64,000 nucleotides of DNA from Fibrella aquatilis (GTDB taxonomy: Bacteria > Bacteroidota > Bacteroidia > Cytophagales > Spirosomataceae): contig NZ_JAFMYU010000002.1 in assembly GCF_017353255.1 (NCBI RefSeq), positions 398,897-462,896 on the forward strand, written 5' to 3'. The notes beneath the pieces are model-generated. The model worked only from the letters and a program-made list of their open reading frames with translations. It did no database searches and was not told where the DNA came from. A program made the translations under genes and the position numbers. Positions 52,298-58,735 of this stretch are shown here, in pieces (position 1 is the first letter of the stretch; every line of letters starts with the position of its first letter).

Positions 52298-52462
52298 ATG
52301 ATGCAACCAGCACCTTCAACACCCCGGCAGGACGATGGCACCGCCCCCGATAGTGACACCCAATCGTCGGCCGACTCAGCTCAGGGTGAGCGTAATAACC
52401 CGGAAATAAACGAAGAGAAAACCGGAAGCCGGGTTAATGAACCAGCAGAAGGAGAGGCGTGA
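52298..52462 (+). CDS. Small hydrophilic protein, doubtful
   Basis: 54 residues rich in Asp, Glu, Ser and Pro ('QDDGTAPDSDTQSSADSAQGERNN'), probably disordered. Starts 8 bp after the acidic protein gene (ATG at 52298 or 52301). Its end enters the inverted repeat at 52455. Composition alone supports it, so it may be spurious. Confidence 0.4.
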   Translation: MMQPAPSTPRQDDGTAPDSDTQSSADSAQGERNNPEINEEKTGSRVNEPAEGEA

Positions 52463-52568
52463 CAGTATAGAGTAAAGATCAGTATGCAGTATGCAGTGAG
52501 CTTACACTAGAGAAATGTGCTATAGTAAACTCACGGCATACTGATCTTTACTGCCTACTGTCACGCCT
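52455..52568. repeat. 33-bp inverted repeat, three mismatches
   Basis: Arms 52455-52487 and 52536-52568 (gtaaagatcagtatgc words). An inner stem gtgag / ctcac (52496-52500 / 52530-52534) extends it. The same words occur singly at about 53237-53270 and beside the hairpin at 3211. It lies between two genes of the same direction, 22 bp before the next start. Confidence 0.85.
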
Positions 52569-52590
52569 CCACTCAACGTCTAAAAACTCC

Positions 52591-53235
52591 ATGATACAAT
52601 CAAATTGGAATAAAATCCATAGACTTACAATTTATAGTCTATCTGTATCTCTTCTGCTGGGTTCCTGCAACAAACCGGACAACATGGCGCCTGAACAGCC
52701 AATGCTGGGACAGTATGAGATTGCAGACATTCGTTATTTTCTGGATGCCGGAGATCGGATAGACACCGTAGCTGTGCAATTGAAGGGACTAAGTTTGCAG
52801 AACCCAGACAACATCTTGTCTAACCAGCAGATTGAGGCCAGCTTCGATGAGCTGGTTAAAACGTCGGCATTCACCGTAGATCAGGCAAATGCATTGCCCC
52901 AAGAGGTAACGCTAAGCCAGCTAGAGGTGAAAGTGCCCGCATATGGCTACAGCAATGGTTCGTTCAACTATACAACTCAATTGTTTGCCCTAAGCCCCGT
53001 CCAGCAACAGAAACCTTACGAAGGCTACAAAAAGCAACGTCAAACGATTCGGGTTCCGGCTAAGTCCAGGATAGACATCAGCCGCCAAATCGACGCATAT
53101 AAGCTTAACTGTTCTTTTCAGGCTATGCTGCTAAACAAAACAACGGGCCAGCGCTACCCACTGAGTGGCAAATGGACAGGCTTGTTAGCCTACAACAATC
53201 TATCTACCACCCTGAATCAATCCCCGCTACAGTAG
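52591..53235 (+). CDS. Hypothetical lipoprotein
   Basis: A 214-residue protein with a lipoprotein signal (lipobox LLLGSC, Cys about residue 26), then a beta-rich soluble domain without recognised motifs. GC is lower than in its neighbours. Likely outer-membrane or periplasmic. I cannot assign a function. Confidence 0.7.
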   Translation: MIQSNWNKIHRLTIYSLSVSLLLGSCNKPDNMAPEQPMLGQYEIADIRYFLDAGDRIDTVAVQLKGLSLQNPDNILSNQQIEASFDELVKTSAFTVDQANALPQEVTLSQLEVKVPAYGYSNGSFNYTTQLFALSPVQQQKPYEGYKKQRQTIRVPAKSRIDISRQIDAYKLNCSFQAMLLNKTTGQRYPLSGKWTGLLAYNNLSTTLNQSPLQ

Positions 53236-53257
53236 CTTGCATACTGCATACTAATCT

Positions 53258-53902
53258 TCACTGCATACTGTTAATCAGGTGCACCAGTGGGTCGTGGAGC
53301 TTAACCCAGGCCAAGCGGGCGGCTACGATGATGAATACCACACCCGTGACGCGATTGAAAATCAAGGCTACGCGGGGTGTGAAAAAACGCTTCAGCTTAT
53401 GAGCATAGATGGCCAGTGCCGACTCGGCGGTAGCTACCCCCACAAGAGCCAACACCATAAACACAACCTGCTGCGTGGTGTCGTAATTCAATGAGTGCCG
53501 CAAAATACCTGCAATGGTCACCCACGATACGAAGTTGATGGGGTTTAGGGCGTTGAGCAGAAAGCCCGTGGTGAAATAGTAGGCATAATTGCCGAATTTG
53601 GTTTTGGGATAGGCCACGCGGGGCGTTCCCTTGATGATGTTGACCAACCCGAGTACCACCAGAAAAACTACCCCCACAAACGCCAAAATAGGCTCCAGCT
53701 CTTTGGAATGGGGAATCATCGACGTACCCAGTAACGCAAACGTGACGTAGATACTGTCGCCGAGAACCACGCCGAGAGTAATAATCAGTCCGGCTTTGTA
53801 GCCATTGTCAACACTATTCTGAATCAGCGAAAAAAAGACGGTGCCGAACGTGAGACAGAGGCCAACGCCCGTCAGGAAACCATAAAGAATGGGAAGAATC
53901 AT
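53258..53902 (-). CDS. LysE family translocator
   Basis: A 214-residue membrane protein with six predicted helices of the LysE/RhtB exporter family: 'ILYGFLTGVGLCLTFGTVFFSLIQNSVDNGYKAGLIITLGVVLGDSIYV' at the N-terminus and 'TGFLLNALNPINFVSWVTIAGIL' in the middle. Family members export amino acids or related metabolites. It precedes nothing in operon; the NUDIX gene upstream on the same strand is 79 bp away and may be co-transcribed. Confidence 0.88.
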   Translation of the reverse strand: MILPILYGFLTGVGLCLTFGTVFFSLIQNSVDNGYKAGLIITLGVVLGDSIYVTFALLGTSMIPHSKELEPILAFVGVVFLVVLGLVNIIKGTPRVAYPKTKFGNYAYYFTTGFLLNALNPINFVSWVTIAGILRHSLNYDTTQQVVFMVLALVGVATAESALAIYAHKLKRFFTPRVALIFNRVTGVVFIIVAARLAWVKLHDPLVHLINSMQ

Positions 53903-53981
53903 GCGTTGAAGTAGTGTGGCAGCGTCGAACCGTTTGTTCGACTACCTTGAACAAACAAACGCCCAAACAGACAAACAGTTT

Positions 53982-54530
53982 TCAGATCCCCCGCAACCGG
54001 GCTACCAGTAGTAGGCCCGCCATGCTGATGGCGTCGGTAATGCGGCCGTCTATCACCATCTGTACGGCTTCGGCCAGAGTTACTTTCATCAGGGCCAGAT
54101 CTTCGGTTTCTTCTGGGGCATCGGGGCCGGGCGTCAGGTCTTCGGCAATGTAGATAAATCCTTCTTCGTCGGTGGCCGAGTTAGAGGTGTGAATGCGGGC
54201 CACTTTGGTCCAGCGGGCGGCCACGAAACCTGTTTCTTCCTGCAACTCGCGCTGCGCCGACGCCAGCAGGTCGGTACCCAGGGGTGAGCCGCCTTCGGGG
54301 ATTTCCCACGAGTATTCTTCCAGTGTATACCGGTATTGTCCCACCAGGTAAGTATAGCCGTCGGCGTCGATGGGTATTACCCCAACGGCTTTATTTTTAA
54401 AACTAACCACCCCGTAGATACCGTTAGTACCGGTGGGCGTAATCACATTTTCGTGCCTGACGGTGAGCCAGTTATTCTCGTACTTAACGGCCGAATCGAG
54501 CGTTTGCCAGGGGTTTTCCGTTGTGTTCAT
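53982..54530 (-). CDS. NUDIX hydrolase (ADP-ribose pyrophosphatase-like)
   Basis: A 182-residue NUDIX enzyme. The Nudix box reads 'GTDLLASAQRELQEETGF', with the REL-EE-TG core intact and Asp at the first Glu position. 'YSWEIPEGG' before it and 'GPDAPEETEDLALMKVTLAEAV' after it resemble the ADP-ribose/ADP-sugar pyrophosphatase subgroup. Divergent from the CDF transporter gene with a 51-bp gap. Confidence 0.9.
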   Translation of the reverse strand: MNTTENPWQTLDSAVKYENNWLTVRHENVITPTGTNGIYGVVSFKNKAVGVIPIDADGYTYLVGQYRYTLEEYSWEIPEGGSPLGTDLLASAQRELQEETGFVAARWTKVARIHTSNSATDEEGFIYIAEDLTPGPDAPEETEDLALMKVTLAEAVQMVIDGRITDAISMAGLLLVARLRGI

Positions 54531-54581
54531 GGCCCGAAAATACGAACGTTTTGGCCCGTAAGCCGTACCTTTAGTCTAAGT

Positions 54582-55583
54582 ATGACGCTATTGAATCAAC
54601 CAAAAACGCGCTGGATGGCCCTCTCTCTGGGGGTGAGTATTGTCCTGCTGATCCTGAAATTCACCGCGTTTGCCCTCACCAACTCCACCGCCATCCTAAC
54701 CGACGCGCTGGAGTCTATCGTCAACGTCATTGCGTCGGCCTTTGCACTCTACAGCCTCTATCTGGCGGGCCTCCCGCGTGACCAGAACCACCCCTACGGC
54801 CACGGCAAAGTAGAGTACCTGTCGTCGGGGTTCGAGGGGGCGCTAATCCTGTCGGCGGGGCTGGTCATTATCTACGAGGCGGTGATGAGCTTTCTGGAAC
54901 CCCACCCACTGAGCGATCTGGGCTGGGGCGTGGGGCTGGTAGCATTTACCACGGCGGCCAACGCCTTGCTGGGTTACGCGCTGGTGCGGCAGGGCAAAAA
55001 AACGGATTCAGCCGCCCTTGCTGCCGACGGCCATCATTTGCTCATCGACAGCGTGAGTAGTATTGTGGTGGTGGTGGGCGTGGGCTTGGTTATCCTCACC
55101 GGCTGGCTCTGGCTCGACCGGGCGCTGGCCCTGGTGCTGGCCCTGTTTATCATCTACAACGGCTGGTCGCTGGTGCGACAGTCAGTAGGCCGCCTGCTCG
55201 ACGAGACCGACGCCCCCACCATCGACCGGGTAGTGACCGTGCTCAACACCGACCGCCAGCCTAATTGGATCGACGTGCACAACCTGCGAGTGCAGAAATA
55301 CGGCGCCGACCTCCACATCGACTGCCACCTCACCTTACCATACTATTGGGACCTGGCCAAAACCCACGAAGAGGTGCATCGGTTCGAAGAAACGCTACAA
55401 ACGGGTTTCGCCTCCGAAGTCGAAATCTTTGTCCACGCCGACCCCTGCCTTCAGGAGTGCTGCCACTACTGCCGCGTAGCCAACTGCCCCGTCCGCGCCC
55501 ACGAGTTCGTCAAAGACGTAATCTGGACCGCTGAGAACCTCCCCCTGAATCAGAAGCATTTTGTGCCGGTGGTGGGGGAATGA
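54582..55583 (+). CDS. Cation diffusion facilitator (CDF) family metal efflux transporter
   Basis: 333 residues with six membrane helices. The metal site is in helix 2 ('TDALESIVNV') and helix 5 ('ADGHHLLIDSVSS'), and 'DQNHPYGHGKVEYLSSGFEG' is the family signature. The cytoplasmic C-terminal domain is followed by an unusual Cys/His cluster ('HADPCLQECCHYC', then 'C' again) that could bind extra metal. Probable substrates are Zn, Fe or Mn. Its stop codon touches the next inverted repeat. Confidence 0.92.
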   Translation: MTLLNQPKTRWMALSLGVSIVLLILKFTAFALTNSTAILTDALESIVNVIASAFALYSLYLAGLPRDQNHPYGHGKVEYLSSGFEGALILSAGLVIIYEAVMSFLEPHPLSDLGWGVGLVAFTTAANALLGYALVRQGKKTDSAALAADGHHLLIDSVSSIVVVVGVGLVILTGWLWLDRALALVLALFIIYNGWSLVRQSVGRLLDETDAPTIDRVVTVLNTDRQPNWIDVHNLRVQKYGADLHIDCHLTLPYYWDLAKTHEEVHRFEETLQTGFASEVEIFVHADPCLQECCHYCRVANCPVRAHEFVKDVIWTAENLPLNQKHFVPVVGE

Positions 55584-55687
55584 AGGATAAAAAGAGGAAG
55601 GGAAGGAAGGAAGAAAGGGTGGCTGACGCGTCAGTATTCTGGCGTCAGCCACCCTTTCTTCCTTCCTTCCCTTCCTCCTTTTCTCCT
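55584..55687 (+). terminator. 46-bp hairpin after the CDF gene, two mismatches
   Basis: Arms 55584-55629 and 55642-55687 pair 44 of 46 with a 12-base loop, starting directly after the CDF stop codon. The outer stem is a purine tract (ggaagggaaggaaggaag) and the inner stem is gtggctgacgc, the loop-proximal word seen elsewhere. A T-run at 55688-55693 would give a U-tract, so this one can act as a true terminator. Confidence 0.85.
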
Positions 55688-55694
55688 TTTTTTC

Positions 55695-55726
55695 TTGACA
55701 TATTCGCGGAAAAAATTGTACCTTTC
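55695..55726 (+). promoter_or_regulatory. Bacteroidota-type promoter of the candidate small RNA
   Basis: TTGACA at 55695-55700 and TACCTTTC at 55719-55726, with 21 bases between the TTG and the TA. This fits TTG-N(19-21)-TAnnTTTG with one mismatch. The predicted start of transcription is near 55731-55734. Confidence 0.6.
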
Positions 55727-55731
55727 GCCTG

Positions 55732-55831
55732 TATCAAGTTGTTGCCGGGGCTACTCGCACTGCCACCAAGCTGATACTCAGGTTGTATTCTGAACTGGAA
55801 AGGTGGGTTGCGCTACAACCCGCCTTTTTTT
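55732..55831 (+). ncRNA. Candidate small RNA (about 100 nt)
   Basis: About 100 bases with no ORF, bounded by a good promoter and a strong terminator. The 5' part can pair as gtatca (about 55731-55736) with tgatac (55772-55777) around a GC-rich interior (gttgccggggctactcgc). A second small hairpin tcag...ctga follows before the terminator. I do not recognise the Rfam family. The signal recognition particle motif GGAAGCAGC is absent. The size and structure would also fit a 6S-like RNA of this phylum. A leader/attenuator for the downstream isomerase gene is an alternative. Confidence 0.5.
55802..55831 (+). terminator. Rho-independent terminator of the candidate small RNA
   Basis: Stem ggtgggttg (55802-55810) with caacccgcc (55816-55824), one G-U pair, a 5-base loop, followed by seven T residues. 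A textbook intrinsic terminator 90 bp before the next start codon. Confidence 0.88.
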
Positions 55832-55921
55832 ATGCCCCGAAATGAGGCCATTGACTCCTTTTCAGAACATAGAGCAGGCGGCTGTCTGGTGAGAAAAACG
55901 GCCCCTTCATCTTACAGCTGT

Positions 55922-56836
55922 ATGAACACAAATCGACGCTTGTTTATCAAAACTGCCTCGGCCATTGCGGCGGGAGTGGCATTACCTGCCTGGGCTTCGG
56001 CTACCGTGGCCAAACCCTCTTTCGAAATATCGCTGGCCGAATGGTCATTGCACAAGGCGCTCTTTAGCAAAAAAATCACCAACCTCGATTTTCCGGGCAT
56101 AGCTAAGAAAGAGTTTGGCATCAGTATTGTCGAATACGTGAACCAGTTTTTCAAAGATAAAGCCCAAGACAAAGCCTATCTGGACGAACTGCTCATGCGC
56201 TGCCGCGACAACGGCGTGAGCAATCACCTCATCATGATTGATGGTGAAGGTCCCCTGGCCGACCTCGACGCTACCCGCCGGAATCAGGCCATTGAGAATC
56301 ATAAAAAATGGATCGAATGCGCCAAAACCCTGGGCTGCAAGACCATCCGGGTCAATGCGCAGGGCAGCGGTAATGCCGAAAACGTGGCTAAAGCAGCCGT
56401 GGAAGGCCTGGGCAAACTGGGCGAAATTGGTAAGGCGTCGGGTATCAACGTAATCGTGGAAAACCACGGCGGCGTTACCTCAAACGGTGCCTGGCTGGCG
56501 GGGGTAATCAAGCAGGTGGATATGAAAAACGTAGGTACGCTGCCCGATTTCGGCAATTTCTGCATCAAGCGCGTTGCCGGGCAGTTCACCTGCGAAGAGT
56601 CGTACGACCGCTACAAGGGCGTGCAGGAACTCATCCCCTACGCCAAAGGTCTGTCGGCCAAGACCTACGATTTCGACGAGCAAGGCAACTGTGTCGAGAC
56701 TGATTACGTCAAAATCATGAAGATCATCAAAGACGCCAAATTCAAAGGCATCATCGGCATCGAATACGAAGGCGACAAAGTAGACGAATACACCGGCATC
56801 CGCAAAACAAAGGAACTGCTGGAGCGGGTGGGGTAA
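55922..56836 (+). CDS. Tat-exported sugar phosphate isomerase/epimerase-like protein
   Basis: A 304-residue xylose-isomerase-like TIM barrel. The N-terminus 'MNTNRRLFIKTASAIAAGVALPAWASA' is a twin-arginine-type signal (NRRLFIK), so it is exported folded. The barrel shows 'NVIVENHGGVTSN' and 'IIGIEYEGDKVDEYTGIRKTKELLE', with Glu/His/Asp metal ligands as in AP endonuclease family 2 sugar isomerases. The substrate is unknown. The start at 55922 is set by the Tat signal. It follows the candidate small RNA by 90 bp. Confidence 0.88.
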   Translation: MNTNRRLFIKTASAIAAGVALPAWASATVAKPSFEISLAEWSLHKALFSKKITNLDFPGIAKKEFGISIVEYVNQFFKDKAQDKAYLDELLMRCRDNGVSNHLIMIDGEGPLADLDATRRNQAIENHKKWIECAKTLGCKTIRVNAQGSGNAENVAKAAVEGLGKLGEIGKASGINVIVENHGGVTSNGAWLAGVIKQVDMKNVGTLPDFGNFCIKRVAGQFTCEESYDRYKGVQELIPYAKGLSAKTYDFDEQGNCVETDYVKIMKIIKDAKFKGIIGIEYEGDKVDEYTGIRKTKELLERVG

Positions 56837-56837
56837 A

Positions 56838-56937
56838 AACTAGTGGTGAGTGGTAAACGATGAGTGGTGAGTTTGCTGACGCGTCTTTACTTGCGTCAGC
56901 AAACTCACCACTCATCGTTTACCACTCACCACTAGTT
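56838..56937. repeat. 45-bp perfect inverted repeat between convergent genes
   Basis: Arms 56838-56882 and 56893-56937 are perfect with a 10-base loop. It starts 2 bases after the isomerase stop and ends 3 bases before the brxA/B stop. Arm words (gtggtgagtggtaaacgatg, gagtttgctgacgc) match 22038-22148 and 61-185. Confidence 0.92.
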
Positions 56938-56939
56938 AA

Positions 56940-57365
56940 CTACGCTTTCTCGCAGAACTCTTCCAGGGCCATTTCCAGGTGCTGGGCAATCATCTGGGCT
57001 GAGCGGCCTTCGATGTGGTGCCGCTCGATGAAGTGGACCAGTTCGCCGTCTTTAAAGATGCCAATGGCGGGCGACGATGGGGGGTAGGGGAGCAAATACT
57101 CGCGCATCTTCTCGGTGGCGTCGAGGTCGGCACCGGCGAAAACGGTGTAGAGGTGATCGGGCTTCACGTCGGTGAGTGAGAGCGCGGCTTTCACACCGGG
57201 GCGGGCAGCACCGGCGGCGCAACCACATACCGAGTTCACCACAACCAGGGCGGTGCCTTCGGCGTTGGCCATGGCGGCGTCAACGGCATCGGCGGTTGTC
57301 AATTCCTGGAACCCCACGCTGGTGAGGTCTTCCCGCATGGGGGCAACTAAATGAGGAGGATACAT
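56940..57365 (-). CDS. BrxA/BrxB family bacilliredoxin (YphP/YqiW-like)
   Basis: 141 residues of the bacilliredoxin family, opening 'MYPPHLVAPMREDLTSVGFQEL' as in YphP. The redox motif is C47-G-C49 in 'VVVNSVCGCAAGAARPGV'. Bacilliredoxins remove bacillithiol from protein cysteines. In this phylum they commonly neighbour Fe-S assembly genes, as here, which fits protection of Suf components. It is downstream of sufT on the same strand, separated by a 110-bp hairpin region. Confidence 0.93.
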   Translation of the reverse strand: MYPPHLVAPMREDLTSVGFQELTTADAVDAAMANAEGTALVVVNSVCGCAAGAARPGVKAALSLTDVKPDHLYTVFAGADLDATEKMREYLLPYPPSSPAIGIFKDGELVHFIERHHIEGRSAQMIAQHLEMALEEFCEKA

Positions 57366-57369
57366 ATTG

Positions 57370-57473
57370 ATTTACGATGTATGATTTACGAATTACGATT
57401 TCTGACTTCAGAGAGATGTTAGAATTACGCTTACAACCTACAAATCGTAAATCGTACCTCGTAATTCGTAAAT
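57370..57473. repeat. 32-bp imperfect inverted repeat (gattta-cgaattacg words)
   Basis: Arms 57370-57401 and 57442-57473 pair 26 of 32. It lies between sufT and brxA/B. The words atttacgaattacgattt are those of the 23-bp arms that flank the four-helix-bundle pseudogene at 991-1530; here no gene lies between the arms. Confidence 0.8.
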
Positions 57474-57475
57474 CC

Positions 57476-57802
57476 CTACATAAAACCAAGTTCAAGTTTG
57501 GCTACTTCTGACATCATGTCGGAGGTATAGGGTGGGTCGAAGGTGAGTTCCACGCTGACGTCGTTGACGCCGGGCACGTCGCGCACCTTTTGCTCAATCT
57601 CGCCGGGAATTTCACCTGCCGACGGGCAGGAGGGCGAAGTAAGGGTCATAAGCACATAGACGTTATTGACGGGGAAGATCTTGATGTCGTAGATTAGGCC
57701 CAGCTCATACACATCTACGGGAATTTCGGGGTCGTAGACACTCTTAAGGGCCATAATGACCTGCTCTTTCAATTCCGCTTCGTTCAGGATAGTGGCAGTC
57801 AT
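57476..57802 (-). CDS. sufT: SufT-type Fe-S assembly factor (DUF59/MIP18 family)
   Basis: 108 residues of the DUF59 family: 'ALKSVYDPEIPVDVYELGLIYDI' and the conserved cysteine motif 'LTSPSCPSAGEIP'. SufT helps mature Fe-S proteins. It overlaps sufE by 4 bp (ATGA), showing translational coupling, and follows sufS and sufE in the usual suf order. Confidence 0.93.
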   Translation of the reverse strand: MTATILNEAELKEQVIMALKSVYDPEIPVDVYELGLIYDIKIFPVNNVYVLMTLTSPSCPSAGEIPGEIEQKVRDVPGVNDVSVELTFDPPYTSDMMSEVAKLELGFM

Positions 57803-58218
57803 AGGGCGTTTTCTTTAGCAAATGATTTCATACGCTGAATCATGGAGGCCATCCCCCCGGCGCGGCGCGAGGTAACCAGGTTGCTTAGGCCAATGCGGTC
57901 AATGAAGTACAAATTGGCATTGGCTACTTCATCTGGTTTTTGGTCCGACAGCACCCGGATAAGCAAGCTGACCAAGCCCCGGCTGATCTGCGCGGTGGGT
58001 TCGGCATCAGCTTCAAAATGCACAGCATCAGCCTTTAGTTCACTGTTCAGCCACACCTTCGACTGGCAACCGGGAATCAGGTTCGCGTCTACGTGCAGAT
58101 GCTCGGGCAACGGCGGCAGTTTCTTACCCAGGTCGATGATGTACTGCGTTTTATCCAACTGATCGTCGAAGAGGTCAAACTCCTCAATGATTTCGTCTTG
58201 TTTCTCGTTAATGGTCAT
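57799..58218 (-). CDS. sufE: SufE cysteine desulfuration protein
   Basis: 139 residues. The sulfur-accepting cysteine is C51 in 'LIPGCQSKVWL', the same position as in E. coli SufE. 'SRGLVSLLIRVLSDQKPDEV' and 'LSNLVTSRRAGGMASMIQRM' complete the family match. It accepts persulfide sulfur from SufS and passes it to the Fe-S scaffold. sufS lies 518 bp upstream on the same strand, with a dead toxin-antitoxin pair inserted between them. Confidence 0.95.
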   Translation of the reverse strand: MTINEKQDEIIEEFDLFDDQLDKTQYIIDLGKKLPPLPEHLHVDANLIPGCQSKVWLNSELKADAVHFEADAEPTAQISRGLVSLLIRVLSDQKPDEVANANLYFIDRIGLSNLVTSRRAGGMASMIQRMKSFAKENAL

Positions 58219-58221
58219 TAT

Positions 58222-58515
58222 TCAAATTTTACCGAGTGGCTGTAGCATGGAGCGTACAGTTACTATCGTTACTGTGTCGTTCTGAAATGTATAGACTAGC
58301 CGATATTGCCCGGCAACTACTTCCCGTATAAAAGACACATTGAATTCGGGTACGATTCGTCCCATTTCTGGAAAAGCCAGCAACTGCTTTAACTTCTTGT
58401 CGACTTCATCAGCCCAACTATCAGCATATTTAACACTTCCCTCCTATAAATAACCGTACACATCGCGAGCTGATTCTTTCGCTTTGTCTTCCTAAACCAG
58501 TGTCACTTGCGCCAT
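58222..58515 (-). pseudogene. RelE/ParE-type toxin gene with two in-frame amber codons
   Basis: From ATG 58513-58515 a 98-codon frame ends at TGA 58222-58224 and reads as a ParE-like toxin: 'KAKESARDVYGYL', 'ADSWADEVDKKLKQLLAFPEMGR', 'IREVVAGQYRLVYTFQNDTVTIVTV'. Codons 8 (58492-58494) and 24 (58444-58446) are both TAG, so the protein cannot be made normally. It overlaps the end of the antitoxin gene by 13 bp, the usual arrangement. The inactivated toxin explains why the antitoxin alone remains. Confidence 0.82.
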
Positions 58516-58712
58516 GAACGAATCTCAAGCATAGCCTGCTCATGCGGAGTTATGTGGCCTAAAGAAGCTTGCTCAATACCACTTGCCACGCTCTGCATAA
58601 ACAGAATGTGCTCAATCAAAGCATCAGCAGAGACCTTTTCGGGTAATTCCCTAATACTATTAAGCACTTGAGCTTTGTCTAAAAGCGTTTCGGTGGCTAC
58701 GTGAGCTGACAT
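58503..58712 (-). CDS. Probable antitoxin of the broken ParE-type module
   Basis: A 69-residue mostly helical protein ('LDKAQVLNSIRELPEKVSADALIEHILFMQSVASGIEQA...ITPHEQAMLEIRSWRK'). It directly precedes and overlaps the toxin pseudogene, as antitoxin genes do. This type lacks an evident DNA-binding domain. With the toxin dead it may be a relic. It is AT-richer than the flanking suf genes. Confidence 0.7.
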   Translation of the reverse strand: MSAHVATETLLDKAQVLNSIRELPEKVSADALIEHILFMQSVASGIEQASLGHITPHEQAMLEIRSWRK

Positions 58713-58735
58713 GTTTAGGGGAGTTTAAAGGTTAG

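Noticed and set aside
55732..55831. Signal recognition particle RNA
   Set aside because: The conserved GGAA tetraloop and GCAGC motif are absent.
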